Shown: positions 51,992-62,736 of the stretch, in pieces
How positions within the stretch are numbered: position 1 is the first letter of the stretch
Layout of the letters: each line of letters begins with the position of its first letter
Assembly (NCBI RefSeq): GCF_001422245.1
Contig: NZ_LMMM01000006.1
Location: 118,903-182,902, forward strand
Direction of reading: 5' to 3'
Length of the DNA: 64,000 bases
Origin: Rhizobium sp. Leaf262
GTDB taxonomy: Bacteria > Pseudomonadota > Alphaproteobacteria > Rhizobiales > Rhizobiaceae
Made by a program: the position numbers and the translations under genes
Notes under the pieces: model-generated
Told to the model about the DNA's origin: nothing
The model's database searches: none
The model's input: the letters and a program-made list of their open reading frames with translations, nothing else

Positions 51992-54133
51992 TCATGCGTT
52001 GCGAAGCCGCCCCTGCATCAAATCGATGACTGCACGGGCGGCTTCCAGCACGTTGGTCCCAGGGCCGAATACGGCGGCAACCCCATGATCGAGAAGATAT
52101 TGATAGTCCTGTCGGGGCACGACACCGCCGACAATGACAATGATGTTCTCTGCACCCTTCGCCTTCAGTGCTTCAACCAGCTGCGGGGCGAGGGTTTTGT
52201 GGCCTGCCGCGAGCGATGACATTCCAACGACATGGACGTTGTTTTCCACGGCAAGATCAGCTGCTTCCCCAGGGGTTTGAAACAAAGGGCCCGCAATCAC
52301 GTCGAAACCGATATCTCCGAAGGCAGATGCGATGATCTTGGCACCACGATCATGTCCGTCCTGCCCAAGCTTGGCGATCAGCATCCTTGGTCGACTGCCG
52401 ACTGTGGTAGACAGCTCTCCCAGCCGTGTGCACAAAGTCGCATACTCTGGGTCGTCCTCGTAAGCGGCACCATAGACGTCATGGACAACCTCCGGCACGG
52501 CGGCGTGATCTCCAAAGACGCTGCGCATTGCATCCGAGATTTCTCCGACGGTGGCGCGGGCGCGGGCGGCCTCGATAGCGGCTTCCAGAAGATTGCCGCC
52601 ACCCTTTTGTGCAACGTGCGTCAATGCTGTCAAGGCAGCCTCGACGGCCCTTGGGTCACGCTGGCGGCGCACGGTTTCCAGCCGCTTGATCTGGGATAAC
52701 CGAACCGCACTGTTGTCGATATCGAGAATGTCGATGGGATCTTCGTTCTCGAGGCGGAACTTGTTGACGCCAACAATGATTTCCTCGCCGCGATCCACCG
52801 CTGCCTGCCGCTTAGTGGCCGCTTCCTCGATTAACCGCTTGGGCAACCCGTCATCGACGGCTTTGGTCATGCCGCCCAGCGCTTCTACGTCCTCAATCAA
52901 TGCCCAGGCTCTTTCAGCAAGCTCATTGGTCAGGCTTTCCACGTAGTAGGACCCGGCGAGGGGGTCTACCACTTTCGTCACGCCGGTTTCGTGCTGAAGG
53001 ATCAACTGGGTGTTGCGGGCAATGCGGGCAGAGAAGTCGGTTGGCAGCGCCATGGCCTCGTCCAGTGCATTGGTGTGCAGGGATTGCGTGCCGCCCAGCG
53101 CGGCAGACAAAGCCTCATAGGCCGTGCGGATGACATTGTTGTAAGGGTCTTGCTCCTGCAATGACACGCCGGATGTCTGGCAATGGGTTCTCAGCATCAT
53201 GGAAGATGGTTTTTGCGGTTCGAATTCCTCCATGATGCGCGACCAGAGCAGGCGCGCTGCGCGCAACTTTGCGGCTTCCATGAAAAAATTCATGCCGATA
53301 GCGAAGAAGAAGGACAGACGACCTGCAAAGTCATCGACGTTGAGGCCCTTCTTTAGCGCCGCCCGGACGTACTCGCGCCCGTCAGCCAGCGTGAATGCCA
53401 GCTCCTGCACCAGCGTGGCGCCCGCTTCCTGCATGTGATAGCCGGAAATAGAGATGGAGTTGAAGCGCGGCATCTCTTTGGCCGTATATTCGATGATATC
53501 GGCAATGATGCGCATCGAAGGTTCGGGGGGATATATGTAGGTGTTTCGCACCATAAATTCTTTGAGAATATCGTTCTGAATCGTGCCGGAAAGCTCGGCT
53601 TTCGTGCATCCCTGCTCTTCGCCTGCAACAATAAAGCTGGCGAGAATCGGAATGACAGCGCCGTTCATCGTCATCGAGACCGACATGTCCTTCAGCGGAA
53701 TGCCGTCGAACAGAATTTTCATGTCTTCAACACTGTCGATCGCGACGCCGGCTTTGCCCACGTCGCCCACAACCCGTTCATGGTCACTGTCATAACCGCG
53801 ATGCGTGGCAAGGTCGAAGGCAACGGACAGGCCTTTCTGCCCAGCGGCCAGATTGCGCTTGTAGAAAGCGTTGGATTCTTCCGCCGTGGAAAATCCCGCA
53901 TATTGACGGATAGTCCAGGGGCGACCTGCATACATGGTGGCGCGGGGGCCACGCACGAATGGCTTGAATCCTGGCAGACTTTCCAGATGCGAAATGTCTT
54001 TCACATCCTCGGCGGTGTAGAGCGGTTTGACATCGATGCCTTCAGGCGTGTGCCAGACGAGGCTCTCGGGTGACTGTTTCAGTTCCTTTTCAGCAAGATC
54101 CTGCCAGTCCTTCACCGTCTTGTCGCCTGACAT
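51992..54133 (-). CDS. scpA: Methylmalonyl-CoA mutase, B12-dependent
   Basis: This 713-residue homodimer-type mutase interconverts methylmalonyl-CoA and succinyl-CoA. The substrate barrel has [22 protein letters not shown], the catalytic/CoA region [11 protein letters not shown], and [19 protein letters not shown]. The C-terminal cobalamin domain shows DGHDRG (DxHxxG) and the GGVVPRQDY loop. The ATG at 54133 has GAGGAG 6 bp upstream, better than the ATG six codons earlier. It is transcribed alone, convergent with the ATP-grasp operon. Confidence 0.95.
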   Translation of the reverse strand: MSGDKTVKDWQDLAEKELKQSPESLVWHTPEGIDVKPLYTAEDVKDISHLESLPGFKPFVRGPRATMYAGRPWTIRQYAGFSTAEESNAFYKRNLAAGQKGLSVAFDLATHRGYDSDHERVVGDVGKAGVAIDSVEDMKILFDGIPLKDMSVSMTMNGAVIPILASFIVAGEEQGCTKAELSGTIQNDILKEFMVRNTYIYPPEPSMRIIADIIEYTAKEMPRFNSISISGYHMQEAGATLVQELAFTLADGREYVRAALKKGLNVDDFAGRLSFFFAIGMNFFMEAAKLRAARLLWSRIMEEFEPQKPSSMMLRTHCQTSGVSLQEQDPYNNVIRTAYEALSAALGGTQSLHTNALDEAMALPTDFSARIARNTQLILQHETGVTKVVDPLAGSYYVESLTNELAERAWALIEDVEALGGMTKAVDDGLPKRLIEEAATKRQAAVDRGEEIIVGVNKFRLENEDPIDILDIDNSAVRLSQIKRLETVRRQRDPRAVEAALTALTHVAQKGGGNLLEAAIEAARARATVGEISDAMRSVFGDHAAVPEVVHDVYGAAYEDDPEYATLCTRLGELSTTVGSRPRMLIAKLGQDGHDRGAKIIASAFGDIGFDVIAGPLFQTPGEAADLAVENNVHVVGMSSLAAGHKTLAPQLVEALKAKGAENIIVIVGGVVPRQDYQYLLDHGVAAVFGPGTNVLEAARAVIDLMQGRLRNA

Positions 54134-54341
54134 TCGTGTCTCCTCTGTCAACCAGCATCATCGTCATTATCAACGGTAACGCCTTACCTCCCGGATTGGA
54201 CGCATTTTAATTGTGCCCATCTTCGACAATATGAATCCTGATCGGATTGCACAACCACACAGGCCACCGTCATGGAATGATGATAGAACACTTGTGTGAC
54301 CACGGTTCGATGTGCTGCTTTGAAGAAGAAAGGATTGTCGG

Positions 54342-54962
54342 ATGACCGTCGCTATTGTGATACTGGCAGCTGGGATGTCGAGCCGTATGGGGAATTCCGG
54401 TGCTCATAAGTTATTGGCCAATTTTGGTGGAGTGCCGCTGCTGCGCAAAACGGTCCTTATGGCAGTTGCGACCAGTGCGGTGTCCGTAACCGTCGTCCTG
54501 GGCCACAGGCACGATGAGATGCAGGAGATGCTCTCTGATTTAGACGTGCAAACGGTAATCAACCCGGATTACGCATCGGGAATGGCAAGTTCGTTCATCG
54601 CAGGTTTCTCGTCGACGAAGGTACAGAGCGCGGATGGCGTTCTGGTTCTGCTGGCCGATATGCCTGGCATCACAAGCAATCATTTGAACACGTTGATAGC
54701 CGCATTTGAAAAGGCGGGTCAGGTCGCCATCATCCGCGCCGCTGCCGATGGAAAGCCGGGAAACCCTGTTATCCTGCCACGCAGTCTCTCCAACGATGTC
54801 GCGCATTTGCAAGGCGACATCGGCGCGCGCCATCTCATCAAACAGTCTGGGCTGCCCATCATCGATGTGGAAATCGGACCGGCGGCGGCGATCGATGTCG
54901 ATACGCCCGACGATATCGCGGCGGCAGGCGGAATTCTACAATCACCGCATACTCCGATGTAA
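54342..54962 (+). CDS. Molybdenum cofactor cytidylyltransferase-like (MocA/MobA family)
   Basis: This 206-residue nucleotidyltransferase has the LAAGMSSRMG motif, a ...HKLLANFGGVPLLRK Lys region, LLADMPGI (metal Asp) and GKPGNPVILPR. MocA makes the cytosine dinucleotide form of Moco needed by xanthine dehydrogenase-family enzymes. The convergent, overlapping XdhC genes support MocA over MobA or IspD. It would mature the two aldehyde oxidoreductases at the left of the window (inference). Confidence 0.8.
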   Translation: MTVAIVILAAGMSSRMGNSGAHKLLANFGGVPLLRKTVLMAVATSAVSVTVVLGHRHDEMQEMLSDLDVQTVINPDYASGMASSFIAGFSSTKVQSADGVLVLLADMPGITSNHLNTLIAAFEKAGQVAIIRAAADGKPGNPVILPRSLSNDVAHLQGDIGARHLIKQSGLPIIDVEIGPAAAIDVDTPDDIAAAGGILQSPHTPM

Positions 54963-55649
54963 CAAAAGGTCGTTGCCGGATCGCGCCATCGAAATAATTT
55001 CCGCCAGAATGGAGACGGCGATTTCGGCAGGGGTGACGGAACCGATATTCAGACCTATCGGGCCGTGGATGCGGCTGAGGACGCCATCGTCGAACCCATA
55101 GGTTTTCAGTCGATCCAACCGCGCCTGATGGGTTTTACGGCTGCCGAGCGCACCGACGTAGAAGCAGTCGTTGCGCAGAGCCTCTGCCAATGCAAAGTCA
55201 TCGATTTTCGGATCGTGTGTCAGCGTGACCAACGCTGTATGAACGTCCAAAGGCCTTTTCGGTAAGACGTCTTCGGGCCAGTCAGCAATGAGTTCCGCCT
55301 GTGCAAAACGTTCGGCGGTGGCAAATGCCGTGCGGGGATCGATGATGAGCGCATCGAAACCCGCAAGCTTCGCCATCGGAACGAGGGCCTGACTGATGTG
55401 GACCGCTCCGATGATGACGAGGCGTGTCGGAGGAATGTAGACGTTGATAAAATAGGGCAACCCGTCGATTGTTGCAGTGGCCGATTTTCGAGCTTTCATC
55501 GCTGCCGCGACGGCATCACCAAGAGCGCCAGTCGGTGGAGAGGATGCTGTGGCAACCTCATTCTGGCCACGCGTCAAATCCGTTACCACGGCAGCCGCGA
55601 TTCTTTGTCGGCGAAGCGTGTTCAATTCCTTTAATGTTGCCAGATACAT
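54942..55649 (-). CDS. xdhC: XdhC C-terminal (Rossmann) domain protein
   Basis: This 235-residue protein corresponds to the XdhC_C Rossmann half: LVIIGAVHISQALVPMAKLAGFDALIIDPR, described by its ends, and LTHDPKIDDFALAEAL, YVGALGSRKTHQARLDRL, and HGPIGLNIGSVTPAEIAVSILAE. Its ATG overlaps the stop of the N-terminal-half gene (ATGA), so a normal XdhC is here split into two coupled genes. It overlaps the convergent MocA gene by 21 bp. XdhC binds Moco, promotes sulfuration and inserts it into the molybdoenzyme. Confidence 0.85.
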   Translation of the reverse strand: MYLATLKELNTLRRQRIAAAVVTDLTRGQNEVATASSPPTGALGDAVAAAMKARKSATATIDGLPYFINVYIPPTRLVIIGAVHISQALVPMAKLAGFDALIIDPRTAFATAERFAQAELIADWPEDVLPKRPLDVHTALVTLTHDPKIDDFALAEALRNDCFYVGALGSRKTHQARLDRLKTYGFDDGVLSRIHGPIGLNIGSVTPAEIAVSILAEIISMARSGNDLLLHRSMR

Positions 55650-55990
55650 CAGTGCAGCCTTTCGACGTAAACGCGAATACGTCCCCCACAGGCCAACCCG
55701 ACCGACCACGCCGTTTCGTCGGCCACACCGAAGTCGAGCATTTGTGCTTTTCCATCCTTGATGACGTCCAGTGCGGCTATGATAACGGCGCCCTCCACGC
55801 ATCCGCCGGACACGGAACCCTCGAAATGACCATATGAATCGATCACAAGATGGCTTCCGACAGGTCGTGGTGCCGAGCCCCAAGTCTCGATGACGGTGGC
55901 TAGGGCAACGGAGCGTCCGGCTTCTTTCCAGCTCTGCCCCTGCGTCAACGGATCATCGATCTCAGCTTTTTCGGATTTATCAGGGTCCAT
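55649..55990 (-). CDS. XdhC N-terminal (XdhC_CoxI) domain protein
   Basis: This 113-residue protein is the small N-terminal half of XdhC: SVALATVIETWGSAPRPVGSHLVI and GSVSGGCVEGAVI with the conserved Cys that binds Moco, ending GLACGGRIRVYVERL with a second Cys. It is coupled by ATGA to the C-terminal-half gene. Confidence 0.85.
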   Translation of the reverse strand: MDPDKSEKAEIDDPLTQGQSWKEAGRSVALATVIETWGSAPRPVGSHLVIDSYGHFEGSVSGGCVEGAVIIAALDVIKDGKAQMLDFGVADETAWSVGLACGGRIRVYVERLH

Positions 55991-56220
55991 TCAATTTCCG
56001 TCCGATGGATGTTGTTTCCTGTCGCCAGTTACGGTCACTCGGGCATCTTTCTGATCAAGCTCGTCTGTCGGCTCCCGAAGAGATTGTAGCAGTTGCGATC
56101 CAAGCCGTTCCTGCCTGTATTTCAGCGTCACGCCATCGAAGCTCAGGTCGAGCTAGCGACCATGATGGCGAAGAATGCTTCACTCTTCACATACGTATCA
56201 TTAGATGACTTGTGACGTCG

Positions 56221-58890
56221 TCACTGTATATCGAGAAGGCGTTCCAGATAGCGCCGTTCGATTTCACCTGGCGGATTATTGCCGAGTTTCTCGCGAATGG
56301 CCTCTAGAATTTCACGCGCCCGCTGAACGTCGATCTCATCCGGCACCTTGACCTGATTGTCGCCGAACTCCGGACCGTTGTTCTCACGCGGACGCCCAAG
56401 CGGATCGCGTCCGTTCTGACCGCCCTGACCCATCATACCTTCTTGTCCGGGCTGCTGACCCTGCTGGCGCATGGCTTGCATGATCTGGCCCATCATGTCT
56501 TGCGCACCCTGACGCAGCGCATTCAGCGCATTGCCTTGACCTTCGACCGCCTGTTCGCCCTGGCTTTTGCCCAATGCTTCGCCAGCGCCTTTCATTTCCC
56601 GCTCCGCCTTGCCGAAATTTTCGCCCGGCTCCATGCCGAGGTCGCGTAGGCCTTTTTGCAGTTCACCGAGCTGCTTGCCGAGCCCATCCTGCTGCTGGCG
56701 CAATTTCTTCAGGGCGTCGCGAAGCTGTTCAGCGGTCATGTTGTCGGTCGGGCTCTGGTTTTGGCCGTTTTGCCCTTGCTGCGGGTTTTGTTGGCCCGGT
56801 GTCTCGCCGTTCTCGCCCATCTGTGGATCACCGCCCTCCTGGCCTTGTTGGGGGTCGCCGCGCTGCATGCGGTCACGAAGAGCCTGATCGAGCTTGAAGG
56901 TCTCATCCATCAGCTTCTGCTGCTGCTGCATGATCTCGCCCAGCTTATCGATCTGCTGGCGCAGCTGGCTGTTCTGCTGCTGTTGGCCCTGCTGTCCGCG
57001 CTGCGGGCGTCCGGCCTGAAGATTGTTCATCATTCGTTGCAGCTGCGACAGCATTTCCTGTGCCGCGTCACGATTGCCGGAACGCGCGAGATTTTCGATC
57101 TGGTTCATCATGTTCTCCAGATCGCGCTGACGCAGCACATTTTGTGCCTGCTGGTTCATATTAGCCTGCGGCGCGTTCTGCATGCGCTGAGCCAGTTCCT
57201 GCATGAACTCGTTCATCGCTTCACGGAGCTCCTGCATTAACTTGGCAATTTCCTCATCGGGCGCCTTGCGTTCCAGCGCATCGGAGAGGGCCGACTGAGC
57301 ATCGCGCAGCTTCCGTTCCGCCTGCGAGAGATCGCCGTCTTCAATGCCAAGTGCGATTTCCCAGAGATAGTCCGCCGTATCTTTCAGCATCTCCTCATTA
57401 TAGGCGAGTTTCATCCGGGTTCTGGCAGATTGCAGAAGAAGGTAGTGGGTCGTGTTCGGAATAGTTTCGTCAGGCCGCATGCCGATTGCTTCGTTGTAAG
57501 CAATGGCTTTTGGCATCTGGCGGGTATCGAGCGAAAAAATCTGGCGTTGCTCGACGATCGACGCGGCCAGAGGCTCGGAGAAATTCCGCCCCGGAAGCAT
57601 CATCACCTCGGATGGACTGCGGCCTGTCTGTCCGGCGCCGTCTGTCGCAACCAGCGTTATGCGGACCTTTTTCCCGGCCATCGGGTGTTCAGTCAGGTTT
57701 CGGCTCGTTACGCCTTTCATATCGCGGGGATTCTGACGTGGAAGATCCAGCTTGAACTCCGGTGGTGGATATAGCGGTGTTGCGCCGGAAACCGTGTCGA
57801 TCGGCTCGATAAGCGCATGGGCTTCGCGAACGCCGTAGTCGTCTTTGGCCGTAAAGCCGATTTCCAGCGAGCCGTTGACTGCGCGACGGGGAGGATTGTC
57901 GAATGCGATGGTGGGTGCCTGATCAGGAATGACGTTGAACAGCCAATGCTGGCCATTGGCTTCAACCGTACCGCTCTCTTTCACCTCCATGGAGAATGTG
58001 CGAGGTGCAAGCGGCGTTTCTGCCGGGGCTTCGCTGCTTGCGGTTGAGGAGTTGGCTTGCTCTGTGTTCTTTTTCTCAACGCCATCAGGCACGAGTGTTT
58101 GTAGCGGGCCGGCATCCTGAGGCTCGAAGGTCACCCCTTCGTCACCATCGCCGCCCGTCATGCGAATGGTCAGCTTGGATGATTGCGGCAAAGCGACCGC
58201 CTCGGTCGGCGAAGCATTGTTGCCGGTGAGAAAGATGGGTGCGCGGCCTGTATAGGACGGTGGTGTGACCCATGCGTCCAGCCGGATGTCGGGGTTTGCC
58301 GGGCCACTGGAGGGGCGGTTGCGGAAAGCGTCGGCAATGCCGCCCGCGCCGTTGGAAAATGAAAAACCAAAGGCGGCGACGAGGATGAGTGCGGGTATGG
58401 CGCGCAGTGCCAGCGTATCATGCCGGGCGATATCAGGACGGGGCAATCCGGCATCCAGCGCGGCGATCCGCTCCGCCATGCGAAGTTGGTGTTCCTTCCA
58501 CAAGGCGCGTGCAAAGGGCGTTTCAAAAGCGGGTTCGTCTTCCTGCACACCAACCGGCTGGTGTGGCAGGCCGTTTCTGGTTTCCAGCAACCGCGACGCC
58601 TCATCTTTCGTCGGCCACCTGGTGCGGGCTAAAGGCAATAGCGAGGTGATGAAGGCGAAGATCAATGCGAATACGATGAGAATACGCAAAACATCAGGCA
58701 TCTGGCGGTAGAGGCCAAACCATGCGATCGAAACAAACAGTGCGGCAAGCGAGAGCGGCAGCAACGTCTTGGGCGCCAGATTCTCCAAGACGAGGATGAG
58801 TTTCGCGAAGAAGCGCTTGAAGGCGACGCGACGCGCCAACTCCGGCCTATTCTTGAAAGCGCCTGTTCCGCCCTGCCTGGATGTGGTCAT
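56221..58890 (-). CDS. TIGR02302/DUF4175 family membrane protein with Gln-rich tail
   Basis: This protein of about 889 residues has two N-terminal membrane helices (LLPLSLAALFVSIAWFGLY and ILIVFALIFAFITSLLPLA) and a third hydrophobic segment (TLALRAIPALILVAAFGFSF). A large, likely periplasmic part follows. The C-terminal 300 residues are low complexity, rich in Gln, Asn, Gly and Met (QQGQNGQNQSPTDN type). It is conserved in Rhizobiales downstream of lysA; the function is unknown. The ATG at 58890 (MTTSRQGG) follows GGGAGAAC, better than the ATG 13 codons upstream. Confidence 0.85.
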   Translation of the reverse strand: MTTSRQGGTGAFKNRPELARRVAFKRFFAKLILVLENLAPKTLLPLSLAALFVSIAWFGLYRQMPDVLRILIVFALIFAFITSLLPLARTRWPTKDEASRLLETRNGLPHQPVGVQEDEPAFETPFARALWKEHQLRMAERIAALDAGLPRPDIARHDTLALRAIPALILVAAFGFSFSNGAGGIADAFRNRPSSGPANPDIRLDAWVTPPSYTGRAPIFLTGNNASPTEAVALPQSSKLTIRMTGGDGDEGVTFEPQDAGPLQTLVPDGVEKKNTEQANSSTASSEAPAETPLAPRTFSMEVKESGTVEANGQHWLFNVIPDQAPTIAFDNPPRRAVNGSLEIGFTAKDDYGVREAHALIEPIDTVSGATPLYPPPEFKLDLPRQNPRDMKGVTSRNLTEHPMAGKKVRITLVATDGAGQTGRSPSEVMMLPGRNFSEPLAASIVEQRQIFSLDTRQMPKAIAYNEAIGMRPDETIPNTTHYLLLQSARTRMKLAYNEEMLKDTADYLWEIALGIEDGDLSQAERKLRDAQSALSDALERKAPDEEIAKLMQELREAMNEFMQELAQRMQNAPQANMNQQAQNVLRQRDLENMMNQIENLARSGNRDAAQEMLSQLQRMMNNLQAGRPQRGQQGQQQQNSQLRQQIDKLGEIMQQQQKLMDETFKLDQALRDRMQRGDPQQGQEGGDPQMGENGETPGQQNPQQGQNGQNQSPTDNMTAEQLRDALKKLRQQQDGLGKQLGELQKGLRDLGMEPGENFGKAEREMKGAGEALGKSQGEQAVEGQGNALNALRQGAQDMMGQIMQAMRQQGQQPGQEGMMGQGGQNGRDPLGRPRENNGPEFGDNQVKVPDEIDVQRAREILEAIREKLGNNPPGEIERRYLERLLDIQ

Positions 58891-59057
58891 CAATCCGTTC
58901 TCCCGGTTCTGGCCACCCGATCTCGCCATTCCAGGAATAGCGACTGAACTCAGTGCAACGACGTCAAGATAGCATTCTTTATGGCGAAGACGAGGGCAGG
59001 CGGCCTCCCACCGCCATTTTTAAGCACATTTCGCTCAATCGTGATCGCTTGTCTGGA

Positions 59058-60326
59058 TCAGTCGAGCCATGTGGGCAAGGAATCGAGCGCGATCAACTCT
59101 TCATATGTGCCGCGCGGGCGGACGGTGTGGAACTTATTGTCTTTCACCAAAACTTCCGGCACCAGCAGGCGCGAATTGTATGTTCCAGCCTGCACGGCAC
59201 CATATGCACCCGCAGAACTAATCGCGATAAGATCACCGGGATTGGGGGCGGCCATCTCGCGATCCAGCGCCAGGTAATCGCCCGTCTCGCAGACGGGACC
59301 AACAACATCCGCCTTGATACGTGGCGCGTCTGCGGCAGGCTGCACCACCGGGCGAATGCCGTGGTAGGCCTCGTACAGGGTCGGTCGAATGAGATCGTTC
59401 ATCGCTCCATCTACGATGACGAACGTCTTGTCGCCACCGTCCTTGACGTAGATGACCTCGGTCACCAGAATTCCGGCGTTGCCGACGATCAACCGGCCTG
59501 GCTCGGTGACGATTTTGCAGTTCAGACTCTGCAATTCATTCTTGACGATGTAGGCATAAGCGTCTGGCAAGGGTGGCGGAGTGTTGTCTTCCTTGTAGGG
59601 AATGCCGAGGCCGCCGCCGATGTCGACATGGCTGATCGTGTGGCCATCGCTGCGCAGCGTTTCCACCAGTTCCCGCAATAGCCGGAAAGCGTCTTCGAAA
59701 GGTTGCAGCTCGGTGATCTGGCTTCCGATGTGCATGTCGATGCCACTGACCGTTATGCCAGGCAATGTGGCGGCGTGTGCATAGACGCCGCGCGCCCGAC
59801 CATAGGCAATGCCGAATTTGTTCTCTTTCTTCCCGGTCGAAATCTTGGCGTGGGTGCCAGCGTCGACATCGGGGTTGATACGGAAAGACACATGGGCGCG
59901 TGTGCCCGCCTTGATGGCTCGAAGGTTCAGCACCTCCAGTTCAGGCTCGGATTCGATGTTGAAGCAGTAGATGCCTGCCTCCAGCGCGTAGTCCATTTCC
60001 GCCACTGTCTTGCCGACACCGGAAAACATGATGCGGCTGGCTGGAACACCCGCGGCCAGCGCCCGACGCAACTCACCACCCGAAACGACATCGATGCCAG
60101 CGCCAAGCTTGGCCAATGTCTTGAGAACCGCCTGATTGGAATTTGCCTTCATGGCGTAACAAACCATGGCGTCGACATCGCTGAAAGCCTGCGCGAAAAC
60201 CTTGTAATGACGCTCAAGCGTTGCCGTCGAGTAAACGTAGAACGGTGTCCCGACGGCCTGTGCGATTTCAGGCACGGGAACGTTTTCAGCGTGAAGTACG
60301 CCGTCGATATAATGGAAATGGTTCAC
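59058..60326 (-). CDS. lysA: Diaminopimelate decarboxylase
   Basis: This 422-residue PLP enzyme carries out the last step of lysine synthesis. The PLP Lys is in MVCYAMKANSN, other barrel motifs are HIGSQITELQPF and HVDIGGGLGIPY, and the substrate Cys region is PVCETGDYLA. The start is a GTG 8 bp after AAGGA. It is 11 bp downstream of lptM, in the order argH, lptM, lysA, TIGR02302. Confidence 0.96.
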   Translation of the reverse strand: MNHFHYIDGVLHAENVPVPEIAQAVGTPFYVYSTATLERHYKVFAQAFSDVDAMVCYAMKANSNQAVLKTLAKLGAGIDVVSGGELRRALAAGVPASRIMFSGVGKTVAEMDYALEAGIYCFNIESEPELEVLNLRAIKAGTRAHVSFRINPDVDAGTHAKISTGKKENKFGIAYGRARGVYAHAATLPGITVSGIDMHIGSQITELQPFEDAFRLLRELVETLRSDGHTISHVDIGGGLGIPYKEDNTPPPLPDAYAYIVKNELQSLNCKIVTEPGRLIVGNAGILVTEVIYVKDGGDKTFVIVDGAMNDLIRPTLYEAYHGIRPVVQPAADAPRIKADVVGPVCETGDYLALDREMAAPNPGDLIAISSAGAYGAVQAGTYNSRLLVPEVLVKDNKFHTVRPRGTYEELIALDSLPTWLD

Positions 60327-60337
60327 GGTAGCAGTCC

Positions 60338-60535
60338 TTAAAGGAGCTTATCGAGAATGAACGGACGTTCCGGCGTCGCCTGCACCTTGCCGTCTGTTGC
60401 GCGAATATTGCGCTGCTCTTTGGGCGTGCTGGGCGGGTCGATGTCACCTTTGCGACCGCAACCGGAAAGAACGATGCCGACGGCAAGCGTCATGCAGACT
60501 GGAACGACGAAGTTACGCAAGGTTTTTGAAAGCAT
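60338..60535 (-). CDS. lptM: Small lipoprotein, LptM-like
   Basis: This 65-residue lipoprotein has a signal with lipobox LSGC (VGIVLSGCGRKGDID), Cys at about 26, and a short polar tail. The GCGRKGDLxxP pattern right after the Cys and its position just before lysA are the hallmarks of LptM (YifL), the chaperone of LptD maturation in the outer membrane. The start at 60535 fits a lipoprotein signal of normal length. Confidence 0.85.
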   Translation of the reverse strand: MLSKTLRNFVVPVCMTLAVGIVLSGCGRKGDIDPPSTPKEQRNIRATDGKVQATPERPFILDKLL

Positions 60536-60575
60536 GGGCCTGTCCAAAGGAAATCTCTGCATTCCTGATAACGAA

Positions 60576-60601
60576 AAACAGGGCGCTTGTGCACCCTGTT
60601 T
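60576..60601 (-). terminator. Rho-independent terminator after argH
   Basis: AAACAGGG and CCCTGTTT pair around a 10-base loop, and on the minus strand the stem is followed by a T-rich run. It lies 30 bp after the argH stop and separates argH from lptM-lysA. Confidence 0.75.
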
Positions 60602-60630
60602 CTTGTGATGCTGGCATAACGCCACAGCAA

Positions 60631-62031
60631 TCAATTCTTACCGCGCCACCAGGCAATCTGCCTGCGCACTTCAGACGGTGCCGTACCACCAAAACTGGTC
60701 CGGCTGGCGACCGATGCTTCCACGGAAAGCACGTCGAAAATGCCTGCCGTAATCGCAGGGTTGATCGCCTGCAACTCTTCAAGCGACAGATCAGCCAGAT
60801 CGCAACCCTTCTTTTCGGCCAGCGCGACGGCATGGCCTGTTGCGTGGTGAGCATCGCGGAAGGGCAGTCCCGCTTCGCGCACCAGCCAGTCGGCCAGATC
60901 GGTGGCCGTGGAATAGCCAGATCCTGCGGCCTCACGCATCTTGTCGACGCGCACTTCGAGATCGCGGATCATGCCGGTCATGGCGGCGATGGCCAGTTCC
61001 AGGCTCTCGGCGGAATCGAAGACCTGTTCCTTGTCTTCCTGCATGTCCTTGGAATAGGCGAGGGGAAGACCCTTCATAATGGTCAGGAGTGCAATCAGCG
61101 AACCATTGATACGGCCTGTTTTGGCACGGACAAGTTCGGCTGCGTCCGGATTCTTCTTTTGCGGCATGATCGACGAGCCGGTGGAAAAAGCGTCTGACAA
61201 GCGGATAAAGCCGAATTGCGGTGTCGACCAGATGACGATTTCTTCTGCCAGACGCGAAAGGTGGGTGGCGCAGATGGAGGCGATGGACAGGAACTCCAGC
61301 GCGAAGTCGCGGTCCGATACGGTGTCGATGGAATTGCGGGTTGGTTCGCGGAAGCCAAGCGCGTTGGCTGTCATGTGGCGGTCGATGGGGTAACCGGTCC
61401 CTGCGAGTGCCGCAGCGCCGATGGGGCTTTCATCCATATGCTCGATGGCGTGGCGAACGCGGGCGCGATCGCGCCCGAACATTTCGACATAGGCCATGCA
61501 ATGGTGACCGAAGGTCACAGGCTGCGCGGTTTGCAGATGCGTGAAGCCGGGCATCACGGTGTCGGCGTGTTCTTCGGCGCGGTCAAGAAACGCCGCGATC
61601 AGGGCGCTCAACATGCTCTCGGTCTTCTGAAGCTCTTCCTTAACCCAGAGGCGGAAATCGAGTGCCACCTGATCGTTGCGGGAGCGGGCCGTGTGCAGAC
61701 GTCCGGCAGCCGGGCCAATCAGATCGGCCAGCCGCGCCTCGATGTTCATATGAATGTCTTCGAGCTTGCGAGAAAAGACGAATTTCCCCGCTTCGATCTC
61801 TGACAGGATCGTGTTCAGCCCGTGAATGATCTTGTCTTTATCTTCTGCTGAAATAATGCCTTTTGCCGCCAGCATGGTGGCATGCGCTATTGAGCCGCGG
61901 ATGTCCTGAGCATAAAGCTTCTTGTCGAAGCCGATGGAGGCATTTATCTCCTCCATGATGGCTGATGGACCGGAAGCGAAACGTCCGCCCCACATTTGGT
62001 TGGAGGATTTCTGTTCGATGCCGTCAGCCAT
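60631..62031 (-). CDS. argH: Argininosuccinate lyase
   Basis: This 466-residue lyase carries out the last step of arginine synthesis. It has [11 protein letters not shown] at the start, [14 protein letters not shown], the [13 protein letters not shown] catalytic loop and the signature [12 protein letters not shown]. The ATG at 62031 (MADGIEQK) gives the normal length; the open frame upstream is spurious. It is divergent from the TlpA-like gene with only 24 bp between starts. Confidence 0.96.
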   Translation of the reverse strand: MADGIEQKSSNQMWGGRFASGPSAIMEEINASIGFDKKLYAQDIRGSIAHATMLAAKGIISAEDKDKIIHGLNTILSEIEAGKFVFSRKLEDIHMNIEARLADLIGPAAGRLHTARSRNDQVALDFRLWVKEELQKTESMLSALIAAFLDRAEEHADTVMPGFTHLQTAQPVTFGHHCMAYVEMFGRDRARVRHAIEHMDESPIGAAALAGTGYPIDRHMTANALGFREPTRNSIDTVSDRDFALEFLSIASICATHLSRLAEEIVIWSTPQFGFIRLSDAFSTGSSIMPQKKNPDAAELVRAKTGRINGSLIALLTIMKGLPLAYSKDMQEDKEQVFDSAESLELAIAAMTGMIRDLEVRVDKMREAAGSGYSTATDLADWLVREAGLPFRDAHHATGHAVALAEKKGCDLADLSLEELQAINPAITAGIFDVLSVEASVASRTSFGGTAPSEVRRQIAWWRGKN

Positions 62032-62055
62032 TCTTCGCCTGCCCTGGAGTATTCG

Positions 62056-62724
62056 ATGACAGAAAAAACGCCTTTCAGGCTTCCTTCCGCCAAGCTTGTT
62101 GCAATTGCTGCCCTTGCCGGCATCGTCTGCGGCGCGGGCGTCGTGGTGTTCAGGCTTATTGGGTCTGAAGGTCAGGTTCAAGAGCAGGTGGCAGCACAAA
62201 CAGGTTTATGTGAAGGTTCAGCCACGCGCATTGCGTCATTGAAGCCGCTTCTCAAAGGGCAGGTCGCGGCGATGTCGGCCAGCGAGCGTCCTCGTATAGT
62301 CCCACTGTCTTTCAAGGGTGCGGACGGTGTGGCGATGACCGAGGCCGATCTGAAGGGCAGAACGGTTCTACTCAATTTGTGGGCGACATGGTGCGTGCCG
62401 TGCCGTGAAGAAATGCCGGCCTTGAACGCGCTCGAAAAAGAAAAGGGTGGCGACAGGTTTGAAGTGGTCACCGTCAATATCGACACCGGTGATGATGAGA
62501 AGCCAAAGAGTTTCATGAGCGAGTACGGAATCGATTCGCTCAAGCTCTATCGGGATAGTTCCATGGGCGTATTCAACGCCCTGAAAAAGGAGGGCTTGGC
62601 CTTCGGGCTCCCGGCAACCTTGCTGATCGATGAGAAAGGTTGCCTTTTGGCGTCCATGAACGGTCCCGCAGCATGGGACAGCCCGGACGCCAAGCTTTTG
62701 GTAGACACGGCCAAAGCGCCGTGA
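62056..62724 (+). CDS. tlpA: TlpA-like membrane-anchored thioredoxin
   Basis: This 222-residue protein has one N-terminal membrane anchor ([21 protein letters not shown]) and a periplasmic thioredoxin domain with active site WCVPC (in [14 protein letters not shown]), cis-Pro loop [10 protein letters not shown] and a central insert. TlpA reduces proteins of cytochrome c oxidase assembly. An extra Cys pair (GLCEG, KGCLL) is typical of alphaproteobacterial TlpA. Confidence 0.9.
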   Translation: MTEKTPFRLPSAKLVAIAALAGIVCGAGVVVFRLIGSEGQVQEQVAAQTGLCEGSATRIASLKPLLKGQVAAMSASERPRIVPLSFKGADGVAMTEADLKGRTVLLNLWATWCVPCREEMPALNALEKEKGGDRFEVVTVNIDTGDDEKPKSFMSEYGIDSLKLYRDSSMGVFNALKKEGLAFGLPATLLIDEKGCLLASMNGPAAWDSPDAKLLVDTAKAP

Positions 62725-62736
62725 CCTGAAGTGGCA

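Noticed and set aside
53435..54073. 212-codon plus-strand open frame over the methylmalonyl-CoA mutase
   Set aside because: It is a high-GC shadow of a strongly supported gene.
55649..55651. XdhC frameshift
   Set aside because: The two parts overlap by a clean ATGA, and each matches a whole domain (XdhC_CoxI and XdhC_C). A natural two-gene split is more likely than a broken gene.
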